Below, piece after piece: positions 32,296 to 40,828 of a stretch of DNA of 47,628 nt. The DNA is from a virus. Position 1 is the stretch's first letter. Every line of letters starts with the position of its first letter. The notes below the pieces were generated by a model. That model was not told where the DNA came from. It worked only from the letters and a program-made list of their open reading frames with translations, and ran no database searches. The position numbers and the translations under genes are program-made. The stretch is from positions 1-47,628 of the IMG/VR virus record IMGVR_UViG_3300025009_000161, one strand, 5' to 3'.

Positions 32296-32313
32296 GTTTC
32301 GTCTCCTTTCCTA

Positions 32314-33372
32314 TTAAGTAAGCGATCGGGCAATTTTCCCGATAACGCCTTGTTTACGCCTATTACTCATAACCACAGAACCCATCCACAGAATATGCTT
32401 GTATTTAGCATCCTGATTAATGGGCCGTTGGAAATCTGTGGATACAAAGTTTGTTTCAGATTCATAAATGCATTTGAAGAATTTGGTATTCAGAAAATAG
32501 GCAGTTCCACCAGTAGTAGTAGTGGTATCAGCAGTTCCCGCAAAAACATTGGGAACCCACTCATCCCAGACAACTAAACTATTCCAGAATTTAAGATTCG
32601 GGAAGGGGAAGTTACCATCAGACGATGAATTATTCTGATAGTATTCGCGGTAAGCCGCATGAAGTAATTCCCACGTTGTCATATCTGTGAGAATCAAGTC
32701 AGGAGCACCACCAGGACCTTTAGAACAATTGTTGTACATGGTCAAAAATTCGGCCATAAGTTCAACATATGTAGTAGCAGCAGACACCTTAGTATTATTC
32801 CTCCACCATGACTGGGTATTTTGATTAATCCCACCAAGTGTTAAGGAAGCAGTAGGGTCATACTGAACTAAGTCAGGTAATGGAGTAACAAAACTAGATC
32901 CATTAACCGGGGAAGTATATGGACTAATGATGCTAGATCCACCACTAACAAGAGAACCTTGAAGGAAAGCTTTTCCCCAAAATTCCTTGAATCCTAACTC
33001 CGCTTGCATAATCTTAGCAGTAACTAAGTTTACAATACGGTGTTTGTTCTGCTTGCGTTCTTTTTCTGAAATAGAAATTGGCGCAGCTGCTTGTGCCCAT
33101 TGCCAAGTAGACTGCGTAATTCCTTCAGTAGGAGTTAACGGAAGCTCATCATATCCCTCATAGGTATCTGCGGTACCCAGAGCATATAAAAGATCTTCCG
33201 CGATATACAAACCACCATCTTGACTTTCCCAGGGAATTTTGTGAAAAAAGGCATTGGACCTAGAGATATTGTCCTGTAAAGTTTTCCGGTAATTTGCAAG
33301 TGAAGTCGAGACTAATGCGTCATAATTAAGAGTATTCGCATTAGGCTGATTCGCTGCACCGAAAGTAGCCAT
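32314..33372 (-). CDS. Major capsid protein, 352 aa
   Basis: Placed after portal and scaffold-like genes. The N-terminal arm (residues 1-60, helical, LVSTSLANYRKTLQDN), a spine-helix region around 105-125 (EKERKQNKHRIVNLVTAKIMQAELGFKE) and a TTWELLHAAYREYYQ P-domain-type segment suit an HK97-fold capsid protein. Size is typical. The ending contains HILWMGSVVMSNRRKQGVIG, as seen in many capsid proteins where strands close the A domain. A maturation protease gene is not obvious. Confidence 0.75.
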   Translation of the reverse strand: MATFGAANQPNANTLNYDALVSTSLANYRKTLQDNISRSNAFFHKIPWESQDGGLYIAEDLLYALGTADTYEGYDELPLTPTEGITQSTWQWAQAAAPISISEKERKQNKHRIVNLVTAKIMQAELGFKEFWGKAFLQGSLVSGGSSIISPYTSPVNGSSFVTPLPDLVQYDPTASLTLGGINQNTQSWWRNNTKVSAATTYVELMAEFLTMYNNCSKGPGGAPDLILTDMTTWELLHAAYREYYQNNSSSDGNFPFPNLKFWNSLVVWDEWVPNVFAGTADTTTTTGGTAYFLNTKFFKCIYESETNFVSTDFQRPINQDAKYKHILWMGSVVMSNRRKQGVIGKIARSLT

Positions 33373-33381
33373 TATTTTTCC

Positions 33382-34146
33382 TTAATCTAATAACTCGCCA
33401 CGAACAGCAGCTTCTACTGCTTCTCTGGCTGAGATTTTTCCAGATCCACGCTTTACCCGATCATCATTGGTTTCAGTACCAGATATTTCGGCTCTACGTG
33501 AAAGATTTTCTTTTTGCCGCTGACGTTTATCAATCTCTGATTTAGTTTCAGCAGCTTCTAACCTGTGATACTTTAAGAGTTTCTTCAGGTAATTAGGTAA
33601 TGGATCTTTGCCGGAAGGAGGCATTTCTTCAACCAGCTTACTTAATGCGCCAGCTTCCTCATCGGAAACTTTTTCTTCTACAAGAAAACTATTATATTGA
33701 GTAATTAACTGTTCCTGGGTACGTTGTGCTTCCCGCCCAAGCATTTCAGAACGTACTTTATCAGTGGATTCACGCAGAATTTCTTCTAGTGCGTCCCCTA
33801 ATTTATCGGAGATAAAGGAAAAATCATCCCCCATTTTTTCCTTGAGAACAGCTTTAATCGTTCTCTCAGCAGCCTTTTCTTCTTTCTTGGTTTCAGGGGG
33901 TTCGATCCCAAGTTGGTTCATTAAAGACTTTACAACATTACCAGCAGTTTGGGGGTTCTCTAAAGCGTCCAATAGTGCTAAAGCTTGAATAGTCCGGGGA
34001 TCGGGTTTAGAGATTTCTGCTTCTTTGGCCGCTGATTTTGAAGTTTCAACTTCATCTGATTGATTCTCTTCTGTTGTAGCCGAAGCTTCAGTCGCCATTG
34101 ACTGTGCAGCAGTATTAACCGCATTTTCAAGAGCATCTTGTGACAT
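33382..34146 (-). CDS. Putative scaffolding protein, 254 aa
   Basis: Highly charged, helical, Glu/Lys/Ala/Ser-rich protein directly upstream of the major capsid gene. An acidic disordered N-terminus (about 1-55), coiled-coil middle and a basic C-terminus (RRAEISG...VKRGSGKISAREAVEAAVRG), which fits scaffolding proteins whose basic helix-turn-helix end binds the coat protein. Begins in a TAATG overlap with the tiny gene upstream. Confidence 0.65.
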   Translation of the reverse strand: MSQDALENAVNTAAQSMATEASATTEENQSDEVETSKSAAKEAEISKPDPRTIQALALLDALENPQTAGNVVKSLMNQLGIEPPETKKEEKAAERTIKAVLKEKMGDDFSFISDKLGDALEEILRESTDKVRSEMLGREAQRTQEQLITQYNSFLVEEKVSDEEAGALSKLVEEMPPSGKDPLPNYLKKLLKYHRLEAAETKSEIDKRQRQKENLSRRAEISGTETNDDRVKRGSGKISAREAVEAAVRGELLD

Positions 34147-34232
34147 TATTTACCTTTCTTTTTAGAAAACAATTTAACTAACTTATCTTGCAGTTCTGCC
34201 TTCTTCATACCTTTTTTAGTTTTACAAGCCAT
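34146..34232 (-). CDS. Basic mini-protein, 28 aa
   Basis: A short frame starting MACKTKKGMKKAELQDKLV, ten lysines in 28 residues, with a stop/start overlap (TAATG) into the scaffold gene. AGGAA lies upstream. A translated leader coupled to scaffold production, or a small DNA/assembly cofactor, is possible. Size limits confidence. Confidence 0.45.
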   Translation of the reverse strand: MACKTKKGMKKAELQDKLVKLFSKKKGK

Positions 34233-34241
34233 TAGAATTTC

Positions 34242-34604
34242 CTACTTTACCATTGGAACTACAACTGAAGCTCCAACGCTTAACTTTCTTATAGTTATAG
34301 ATTCAACTGTTTGTCCAGAAAGTGAGAGAGATGTGGTTGTTAAGTGAGACCAATTTTCAATTCCAATTGTAACAGGATGAGTAAAAACTGCGGTATGATT
34401 ACCTTGTGGAGTGACCACAGTTAGTTCACAATAAATTACAGTAGCAACTGGTCTACCATAAATTAAAATTTGTGTGGGAATCTTGGCTCCCGCAGTAGTA
34501 GCTACAGTACCACTATCAGTCAAAATAAAAGCAACATAGTCTGAGGCTGTAGCTTGCCCAAAGACTAGTGAAGTTAGAAAGAGAAACAGCGCAGTTAATT
34601 TCAT
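34242..34604 (-). CDS. Secreted protein with Sec signal peptide, 120 aa
   Basis: MKLTALFLFLTSLVFGQATASDY is a clear Sec-type signal peptide with a plausible cleavage after AxA near residue 20. The mature part is beta-rich (VIYCELTVVTPQGNHTAV...). No lipobox. A secreted protein between portal and capsid genes is unusual; it may act in the periplasm or envelope during late infection (spanin-like or superinfection-blocking), or ride on the virion. No family recognised. Confidence 0.6.
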   Translation of the reverse strand: MKLTALFLFLTSLVFGQATASDYVAFILTDSGTVATTAGAKIPTQILIYGRPVATVIYCELTVVTPQGNHTAVFTHPVTIGIENWSHLTTTSLSLSGQTVESITIRKLSVGASVVVPMVK

Positions 34605-34614
34605 TTGGATACCC

Positions 34615-34896
34615 CTAATGTAGATCTTCTACTTTCTTTTCATTTTTATACTTCTGATACCACTCTGCCTCGGCTCTAATATAGTCCATCATAGCCCCTT
34701 TTACACGAAAACTAGCAAAATGTTTAAATTTAGCTTCGTGAGTGTCGTCATACCTTAAAGATGCTCGATATAGTCCATATAGCCCCTCTGCGAACAAAAT
34801 AGCATAATCAATATTTGGAGGAGACTTTAAAAAAAAGATTCTAGCTAAGGTTTTTACAAGGGGAATATTTTCCTTAACAAGTTGTTCTGGATTTAT
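34615..34896 (-). CDS. Sigma-factor region-2 protein (FliA/SigB-like), about 93 aa, no ordinary start codon
   Basis: The frame reads as sigma70-family regions 1.2-2.4: NIPLVKTLARIFF, then IDYAILFAEGLYGLYRASLRYD, then FKHFASFRVKGAMMDYIR followed by AEAEWYQKYK. This matches the FliA/SigB pattern (PLVR..A, DL.QAG..GL..A..RYD, FxTYA..RIRGAMLD.LR..DW). Regions 3 and 4 are absent. The similarity extends upstream of the first TTG (34797), but no ATG, GTG or TTG lies there. Candidates are AUA at 34894-34896, overlapping the portal stop, or a -1 shift on the portal's GGGGG run (34904-34908). A stray region 2 could bind core RNA polymerase. Domain likely; expression mode uncertain. Confidence 0.65.
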   Translation of the reverse strand: MNPEQLVKENIPLVKTLARIFFLKSPPNIDYAILFAEGLYGLYRASLRYDDTHEAKFKHFASFRVKGAMMDYIRAEAEWYQKYKNEKKVEDLH

Positions 34897-36692
34897 TGTG
34901 GTACCCCCATAGTATTCATTTGATTTTCAATTTGGGCTTGATCTGGGGGCATCATTTGTTCAGCAGTCATTTGAGCCATATTATTAGGTTGTGGAGGTTG
35001 ACCCAAATTTTCTTGACCTTGAGCAACTTGACCCACCATCTGAAGAAGCGCAGCTTGTTGGAAAGCTTTAATAACCTTGTTATTCTTATAGTCTAACCTG
35101 AAAGCAGCTTCCCGAATAAGATCTGGGTTTGTCGCAAGTTGGGGATATTGATTCATAATAGCCAAGAATTCCAAGAACTTCTTTTTCTCGATATCGTTTG
35201 CAATCGGACTCAAAGATTCCACAGTGACATTAACCTTATAGTCTATATAACCCAAATCTTCTTTCTGGAGCATTTTCCATTGGTACTCTAGTTCAGGAAC
35301 ATCCTTAAAGAATCCCCCTAAATCAGAAGTAATTTTAGTCCAAATTGGAAGAGTTGTACGCTCGATTACTTGATAAAGAATCTCAAGTCCAATCCGGCAG
35401 ATCCATTTGGCTACAATCTTTCTTTCTTCATTCTCTCTAATCGTAGCTCTTTGATTAGATACATTAGTTTGGGTAGCCGTAACACGATCTGCTTCACCCC
35501 TTTGTTCAGCTGTAGTTCCGGCTGAAACATTGAAGTCATCTTTTGAAGTCTGTAATACTATTCCCAGGGTAGCATCAAGGGGAGGATTAGGAACAACTCC
35601 AATAGCATTATCTTGATTAGTCCAAATCGTAATACCATCACGACCATTCATTAATTTATCTACTTCATCATTATCTACATTTCCAGTCTTAATCTGGTAA
35701 GCTCTTTTAGCTCTACGACGGGCTGCCCGGACTTGTTCTCTAGTTTCATTAATCTCATCCTGAGGAGATTTCCAGTTATAACTAAGAGGAATAGGATACC
35801 AACCTTTTCTCCGCTTGAAAAACCGAATATCAAAAAGTGGAAGTCGATCAAAAGGACGTTCATAAAGGATTACAGAAGTATCATTGGTGATAATATAAAA
35901 CTGCTTCTTTCTGTTGTCCCAGATTTTCCAAACCTTAACAAGATCTCCCGAAGTTTCTAACTGATTCTCTTCATCATTGTATTCAGTCTTAAACTCATCC
36001 GTATGTGTTCCAGCATATTCAAGTTCTTTTACATTCTTGAATCCAAGTTTCTTCTGCTGTAAATCTTGAGTTCTATAAAATTCGTAGTAGCCACACCAAT
36101 CAGCCCTACGTAAATCTGAACAATCGTTTCCACCAACTCGAAAACGGTGAGCTGGAATACGTTTTACGAATATATGTTCCTGCTCAGGAATCTCCTCGGG
36201 TTCATCTGACTTTTCCTGCTTTAGAGGATCCAGAGGATCAATTGGCTTATTCGCATTGGGATTGATTGTCCAATTGGCTGAATAACCTACCTCTACAATA
36301 CCAAAATAAGGGAGTGCATCTACGATAGCTAACTCTAACTCTTCTCCATAATTGAGTTTGTCAGAAGTGACGAATGTGTTTAAAACATCAGATGCATTTT
36401 GGGCCCAATTATACGCTTCCTCTGGCATTGAATCGTAGGAAACTGGCATCGGTTCAATGTAATAGATTGGTTGTGTAAAAAGAAGCGAAGGTCTCTTTGT
36501 AGCAAATGTAGCAAAAAACAGATTCAAGACATAAGGTTCATAAGTTTCGTCTGCATCTGTCCACTGAAAACCCTCCATATACTTTTCAAGTGTCTTACAT
36601 TTGAATTTTCTTTCCCACTTCTCAAAATAGATTTGGGCAGCACTAATCTTATGCTTCCAAATATTAGATAATAGTTTTTCTTTGTCAGTCAT
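34893..36692 (-). CDS. Portal protein, 599 aa
   Basis: Follows the large terminase with a 4-base overlap. Size, a helical opening (KLLSNIWKHKISAAQIYFEKWERKFK), the central KSPQDEINETREQVRAARRRAKRAYQ helix with a later GTTAEQRGEADRVTATQTNV stretch, and a Gln/Met-rich C-terminal tail are typical of the P22/'head-tail connector' portals of short-tailed phages. It forms the dodecameric ring for DNA entry. The last codons carry the GGGGG run discussed with the sigma-like gene. Confidence 0.8.
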   Translation of the reverse strand: MTDKEKLLSNIWKHKISAAQIYFEKWERKFKCKTLEKYMEGFQWTDADETYEPYVLNLFFATFATKRPSLLFTQPIYYIEPMPVSYDSMPEEAYNWAQNASDVLNTFVTSDKLNYGEELELAIVDALPYFGIVEVGYSANWTINPNANKPIDPLDPLKQEKSDEPEEIPEQEHIFVKRIPAHRFRVGGNDCSDLRRADWCGYYEFYRTQDLQQKKLGFKNVKELEYAGTHTDEFKTEYNDEENQLETSGDLVKVWKIWDNRKKQFYIITNDTSVILYERPFDRLPLFDIRFFKRRKGWYPIPLSYNWKSPQDEINETREQVRAARRRAKRAYQIKTGNVDNDEVDKLMNGRDGITIWTNQDNAIGVVPNPPLDATLGIVLQTSKDDFNVSAGTTAEQRGEADRVTATQTNVSNQRATIRENEERKIVAKWICRIGLEILYQVIERTTLPIWTKITSDLGGFFKDVPELEYQWKMLQKEDLGYIDYKVNVTVESLSPIANDIEKKKFLEFLAIMNQYPQLATNPDLIREAAFRLDYKNNKVIKAFQQAALLQMVGQVAQGQENLGQPPQPNNMAQMTAEQMMPPDQAQIENQMNTMGVPQ

Positions 36693-38257
36693 CTTGTGGG
36701 CATTCCATATGCGTCAAAATATTCTGAAGCTTTCAATGCTTTAATTCGTCTACGAACTGCTTCGAAAGAGTTTGGTTTGTACTTTTTGGGAGCTTCAGTA
36801 ATAGGTCCCAAATGTGATGCACAATAATATCTTGCAGAATCGTATGCATGATCTGTTACTTTTTTATCCCGTTCGTCAGAATAAACGGGCTTACCATTAA
36901 TGGTATCTAAAAGCATCTTCTTTTGCGAAGAAATTTCTTTAATAACATTAACACATCCTTGGGGATAATAATTGCTACGTTTAATAAAGAAAAGTCTTGG
37001 TGAACCTTTTTCACCTGTAACTGGATGAACGAGATCGGGATCAACTCGAAGTAACTCATTTATGCGATTTCGCGTTGCAAATTCATTATTATCTGCAGGA
37101 TTCCATAAAAGAGTGGGGGCTTCTAGACGCTGATCCCGATATTCGTCTGCCACAGTCCAAAATCCACCATATTTCTCCAGGTGCTTTTTGAAAATATCCG
37201 GATCTGCGACATTAGACGAGTAAATCTCAGATTCTGATAGTTTCGTTATATTGGCTCTATGGTACGATATGGTTTTATCTGGAACGTAGTACTCACGATA
37301 ATTGATATAATATTGTTTGAAAGCTGACCACCAAAGACAACAAGTTGGTGCAGTAGCTCCATGATCCAAAGATCTACCTAAATTCCCCTTCTTGATAATC
37401 TCCTCTATAAATTTTTGGGATACTTTGAAAGGGGATTTAGAATCGGGATCTGTTTCTAAGATACTTTCAGGAGAAATGTCGTGAATTGCACCAGCCCCGC
37501 GAGTGAATTCCCCATAAACATATCTCCGAACCCACTCTTGATCGCGGGTCATCATAGTAGCCAAATTTTCAGGGGGAAGTGCTTTATTCTCGGAGGATGC
37601 AGATTGGAAATACGAATGAGAATTTTTATACTTCTCTTGATGCTCTGGAGAATCAGGATGAAACCGCTGCCAACTCCAATGGAAAATACCCTCATCAGGG
37701 GGATTAATGAGGATCATATGATATGCGGGAGCCATTGGCTTTCCAGTAAATGCATTCATCGGCCAATTTGGATTTACTTTTAACAAATCGGGGGGTATCT
37801 CTACATTATCCCATCTACCAACACGTGAGTCAAGTGTGAGATACACGGATTCTGGTATTTCTTCTGCCTGATCTATTAGTGCTGAATTAAGCTCCAGCGA
37901 ACGAAGGGCACTTTCATCGTATTGATCGAAGTGCATCCAATATACTCTGGATTTGTTGAAAAGATCACAGTACCCAAGTGAATCAACTCTGTGACCTCCG
38001 TATTCTTCAGAATAAAGTTCGGGAGGGCAAACTTTAAAGAAGGTTTGCATTGTTGTTCTTTTAAGTTCGACACTTGAATATCTCCCAATTGCAATACGGT
38101 AACCGGGAAACTTACACAACAGTGCTAAAGCTTTTTGACAAGCTGTATAAGTTTTCCCGGCACCATATCCCGAATTCCAACACTGATTTCGCTTAGAGTC
38201 ATTGAAGAACTTTTCAGCGGTAGGTGATGAAAATCGAAATTTTAGATCAATGTTCAT
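36689..38257 (-). CDS. terL: Large terminase subunit, 522 aa
   Basis: Packaging motor. Walker A GYGAGKT at residues 30-36, Walker B ALIDQAEEI at 126-134 ending in the catalytic acid pair, and a nuclease-domain start GRSLDHGATAPT with D298. The late nuclease acids cannot be fixed by eye. It starts in a TAATG overlap with the previous gene and overlaps the portal start by 4 bases. The terminase type would suggest whether packaging is headful; the permuted-looking contig ends agree with headful packaging. Confidence 0.9.
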   Translation of the reverse strand: MNIDLKFRFSSPTAEKFFNDSKRNQCWNSGYGAGKTYTACQKALALLCKFPGYRIAIGRYSSVELKRTTMQTFFKVCPPELYSEEYGGHRVDSLGYCDLFNKSRVYWMHFDQYDESALRSLELNSALIDQAEEIPESVYLTLDSRVGRWDNVEIPPDLLKVNPNWPMNAFTGKPMAPAYHMILINPPDEGIFHWSWQRFHPDSPEHQEKYKNSHSYFQSASSENKALPPENLATMMTRDQEWVRRYVYGEFTRGAGAIHDISPESILETDPDSKSPFKVSQKFIEEIIKKGNLGRSLDHGATAPTCCLWWSAFKQYYINYREYYVPDKTISYHRANITKLSESEIYSSNVADPDIFKKHLEKYGGFWTVADEYRDQRLEAPTLLWNPADNNEFATRNRINELLRVDPDLVHPVTGEKGSPRLFFIKRSNYYPQGCVNVIKEISSQKKMLLDTINGKPVYSDERDKKVTDHAYDSARYYCASHLGPITEAPKKYKPNSFEAVRRRIKALKASEYFDAYGMPTR

Positions 38258-38742
38258 TAGAACTTAGAAAATGTGTAAGTAATCGTATCTTGTACAGGTT
38301 TCAAACAGAGGTAGTAGAGACCTAATTGAGTATTAGATAAACCAAACATCTGTAAGAAAGACTCCACCATTGAACGTCCAGAACCAGAAAGGGATCTACC
38401 TAAATCCGCAGCGAATGCAGAAATAGATAGTTCATATTCTGTAAAGGAAAAATTAAATCCTTCGGTTCGTTGAGGAACAACCAAAGTCCCTTCAATGGAT
38501 AACTGGAGTGGAAGATCCTTATCTGGACAATTATTTTCCAGCCACTTCAAATCAACAGATCCACTTCCCTCAGTAGAGTTGGCTAAAATGTTGAGAGTGC
38601 TCCTGATTTGAGGGAACTCACTTAAATACTGCAAAATAGATTTGGCGTCAGTAAGTGAACAACCTTTTTCAGGGTTGGTAGGTAAATAGGGTCCCAATAC
38701 TTGAGACTCAGGTTTGGTAATGGAAGTTAATTTAAGGGGCAT
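38257..38742 (-). CDS. Hypothetical protein, 161 aa
   Basis: The ATG at 38742 is used because a strong GGAGG lies upstream of it and the preceding gene ends at 38744; an in-frame earlier start (38790) would overlap that gene. The protein starts MPLKLTSITKPESQVLGPYLP and ends with a beta-rich part. It lies directly before terL, the usual place for a small terminase subunit, but the sequence lacks an obvious helix-turn-helix. Possibly a virion or packaging accessory. Confidence 0.5.
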   Translation of the reverse strand: MPLKLTSITKPESQVLGPYLPTNPEKGCSLTDAKSILQYLSEFPQIRSTLNILANSTEGSGSVDLKWLENNCPDKDLPLQLSIEGTLVVPQRTEGFNFSFTEYELSISAFAADLGRSLSGSGRSMVESFLQMFGLSNTQLGLYYLCLKPVQDTITYTFSKF

Positions 38743-38743
38743 C

Positions 38744-38998
38744 TTATTTTCCCACCTCCAGAATAGGTGTAGAGGTTTTAAAGACTCCAAGCTTATTGAG
38801 CACAGTAACTACTAGGTCAATAACTTTAGTAATGGAAGAAATTAATTCCTTAGAATCTCCTCCTGAGTCTTTAATAACATCAATAATTAAATCTTTCTTA
38901 GCCTCACCCAATCCGGGACCAGGAAAAGCTTTTTCAATTGCTGTTATTGTTTCAATAATACTTGGAAGTAATTGAAGAACTATCAGTAGAATTCCCAT
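38744..38998 (-). CDS. Small membrane protein, 84 aa (holin candidate)
   Basis: The start at 38998 (MGILLIVLQLLPSIIETITAIEKAFPG) gives an N-terminal hydrophobic segment; an upstream in-frame start at 39040 would add a polar 14-residue leader. A second hydrophobic helix (ITKVIDLVVTVLNKLG) lies near the end. Two membrane helices and small size make it a holin candidate, but no endolysin neighbour supports this. Confidence 0.5.
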   Translation of the reverse strand: MGILLIVLQLLPSIIETITAIEKAFPGPGLGEAKKDLIIDVIKDSGGDSKELISSITKVIDLVVTVLNKLGVFKTSTPILEVGK

Positions 38999-39014
38999 AC
39001 ATACCAGCTTTCTA

Positions 39015-39278
39015 TTAGAATTCAATCTCAGTTGTCCCATACCAATTTTCTGGAAGCTTATCTACAAAAACAACAAGGGGAATTTCATCTCCTGTATAAG
39101 CTTCTAACCAGTCAAGAATCACTCTACTAAACTGATACTCAATTAAACATCTACCATCCGGGGAAATTGCAGGTTCTTCCTGTAAGAGAATCGGGGCCTC
39201 ATTTTCAACTAAAGGGGTACAAACAATGTCATCTCTAAGGCGGTTGTAAGTAGCCAGATCCTTGAATATAAGTATCAT
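39015..39278 (-). CDS. Hypothetical protein, 87 aa
   Basis: Alpha/beta protein with acidic character, starting MILIFKDLATYNRL. Overlaps the previous stop (ATGA at 39275-39278). No recognised domain or metal motif; its location upstream of terminase genes suggests a packaging or virion accessory. Confidence 0.5.
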   Translation of the reverse strand: MILIFKDLATYNRLRDDIVCTPLVENEAPILLQEEPAISPDGRCLIEYQFSRVILDWLEAYTGDEIPLVVFVDKLPENWYGTTEIEF

Positions 39279-39442
39279 ACTTTGCCCTTCAAGAATTTCC
39301 CGTGAGCTTTTTCGTAGTCAGCAACTCTTTCGGTTCTAAGTTTGTCCTGGTCAGCCTTATTCTTTGGCTTACTCCAGGCTTTTAATCTTTCAATTTTAGC
39401 TTGAGCATCCGAAAGGTTTTTACCGGGATCTTCTAATTTCAT
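39275..39442 (-). CDS. Basic helical mini-protein, 55 aa
   Basis: A short frame that fills the gap between two genes exactly, with ATGA overlaps at both ends. MKLEDPGKNLSDAQAKIERL followed by a Lys/Arg-rich helical stretch and a basic end (HGKFLKGKV). The dual overlap supports a real gene. A nucleic-acid or assembly role suits the charge, but no family is recognised. Confidence 0.6.
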   Translation of the reverse strand: MKLEDPGKNLSDAQAKIERLKAWSKPKNKADQDKLRTERVADYEKAHGKFLKGKV

Positions 39443-40371
39443 GGGATGAGTCCCCCAGCAGCATTTATCCGGGATTTAAGATATTGGGTTACTCTATAAA
39501 CTTCCCCATGTGTAAAAACTCTGTTATATCTGTAGAATCCTGTTAGGATTCCCACATACGCTCCTACTGTTTCTAATGCCCATTCAGCACCAGAAGTATT
39601 AGACACTCCATTAATATACTTTGTACCAATTGAAGTAACACAATGAATTTCAGTATCTGAACAATTAAAAGTTGTCCATGCAGTACCTTTAGCGGGTAAT
39701 CCGGCTACTCTGTCCCCGGAATCTAAAGTCCAACCTAATAGAGAAACTGTGGGATCATCAGTTGAAGCACCTGTATTTGCTCCTCTAACCAAAGATCCAG
39801 ATCCTGGAGGAATTGAAACTATTGATTGCAGGTCCGTCGTGGCGACGTAGGAAAGGGCCGTGGGGCCTTCGTTGACCATGCCTCCCCACACGATCAGGGT
39901 ACCTGTGCCCGTCGAGTTACGACTAAGGTAAACGTAAATACTAGTACATCCTGCGGGCGTCGTGAACGCAGCAAGCACGCGGCTAAACGTAGAACCGTTA
40001 ATACTTGTAGCGTAGGAGGTTGAAGCCGCAATATCGGCCCCGTTTGAATTGTCATAGATAGAATATTTTGGAACCGATAAGGTGTCTGATTTTGCGTAAA
40101 ACGAAAAAACGTATACAGTCGATGGGATTACTTTTACTTCTTGCGTTATATAGTTTGCGCCACTAGTATCAACAGTGATCGTATCCGCAGTTTGCCCTTC
40201 ATTTGGGTCAGTCGCGTTGTTAGCAGCTACAGACAAGCCAGATTTTACCCACGCCGCGTTATCCAGCGCCTCCGAATACCGCAGCAAATTCGTCTGCCCC
40301 GTCTGCACCCCCAGCGTCAGGCCGGGACGAATTAAACCATGTTTCTTAAAAATTGGAACCTTAGACCGCAT
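39439..40371 (-). CDS. Lectin/CBM-like virion protein, 310 aa (mosaic)
   Basis: NLLRYSEALDNAAWVKSGLSVAAN followed by a TADTI(T) segment and a beta sandwich to about residue 180 is the carbohydrate-binding jelly-roll seen on many phage surface proteins. The C-terminal 130 residues form a second, lectin-like domain (FYRYNRVFTHGEVYRVTQYL). The first domain is encoded by GC-rich DNA (100 of 180 bases in 39841-40020) while the ends are AT-rich like the rest of the genome, so the domain was probably swapped in by recombination. Role: surface binding. Confidence 0.6.
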   Translation of the reverse strand: MRSKVPIFKKHGLIRPGLTLGVQTGQTNLLRYSEALDNAAWVKSGLSVAANNATDPNEGQTADTITVDTSGANYITQEVKVIPSTVYVFSFYAKSDTLSVPKYSIYDNSNGADIAASTSYATSINGSTFSRVLAAFTTPAGCTSIYVYLSRNSTGTGTLIVWGGMVNEGPTALSYVATTDLQSIVSIPPGSGSLVRGANTGASTDDPTVSLLGWTLDSGDRVAGLPAKGTAWTTFNCSDTEIHCVTSIGTKYINGVSNTSGAEWALETVGAYVGILTGFYRYNRVFTHGEVYRVTQYLKSRINAAGGLIP

Positions 40372-40693
40372 TTGTAATAATCCCTAAAGTTCTCGCAGCC
40401 TCTTGTGTTACAGCCGAAGCAGTAGTTCCAGATCTTACTTTAAGAAATCTGATTGACAGGAAAGGAACAACATCATCATTACAATGAAGTTTCCCAGCTA
40501 CTACTGTCCAGGAGATTTCTGATCCGTATCTATCATAGAGATCATAGAAGGTGGTTCCATCTTCTGATCCCTGAAATGTAATAACCGCAGCAGTCCAGGC
40601 CGCTGACATTTGAATCCCAGCAAGTTTTCCACCACCTAAATTTATGGAATCACTTAAGGAAGCGTTGATAGCAATTGTTGCAGATATTGACAT
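40361..40693 (-). CDS. Putative small virion protein, 110 aa
   Basis: Beta-rich: MSISATIAINASLSDSINLGGGKLAGIQ, AVITFQGSEDGTTFYDLYDRYG, then VVAGKLHCNDDVVPFLSIRFLKV. This is the pattern of small phage head or tail surface proteins found next to lectin-like genes. Overlaps the next gene by 11 bases. Assigned by style. Confidence 0.5.
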   Translation of the reverse strand: MSISATIAINASLSDSINLGGGKLAGIQMSAAWTAAVITFQGSEDGTTFYDLYDRYGSEISWTVVAGKLHCNDDVVPFLSIRFLKVRSGTTASAVTQEAARTLGIITNAV

Positions 40694-40699
40694 TTATTT

Positions 40700-40828
40700 T
40701 TACCTTAGTTTGATAATACAAGCGTCTCGATAAAGTTGACAGGCTACTTTATTTGTTCCTTCTACCTCTCTGTCGCAGTTAGGGCAGTCGGAGGTGATAA
40801 AGGGGGCGTAGGGGGTAAAGTTGCTGTC
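40700..40828 (-). other. Frame continuing the FN3 gene in -1, cysteine-rich; possible frameshift extension
   Basis: This open stretch of 42 codons has no start codon. It reads SDCPNCDREVEG...VACQLYRDACIIKLR, four cysteines in protein-like context. It is -1 relative to the FN3 gene, whose stop is at 40762-40764. The overlap contains two C-runs (CCCCCTA and CCCCCTTTA on the minus strand, plus-strand 40809-40815 and 40798-40806) on which ribosomes could slip. A -1 shift would replace the FN3 tail with this cysteine-rich end. The alternative is a decayed gene fragment or a sequencing indel in a homopolymer. Confidence 0.35.
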
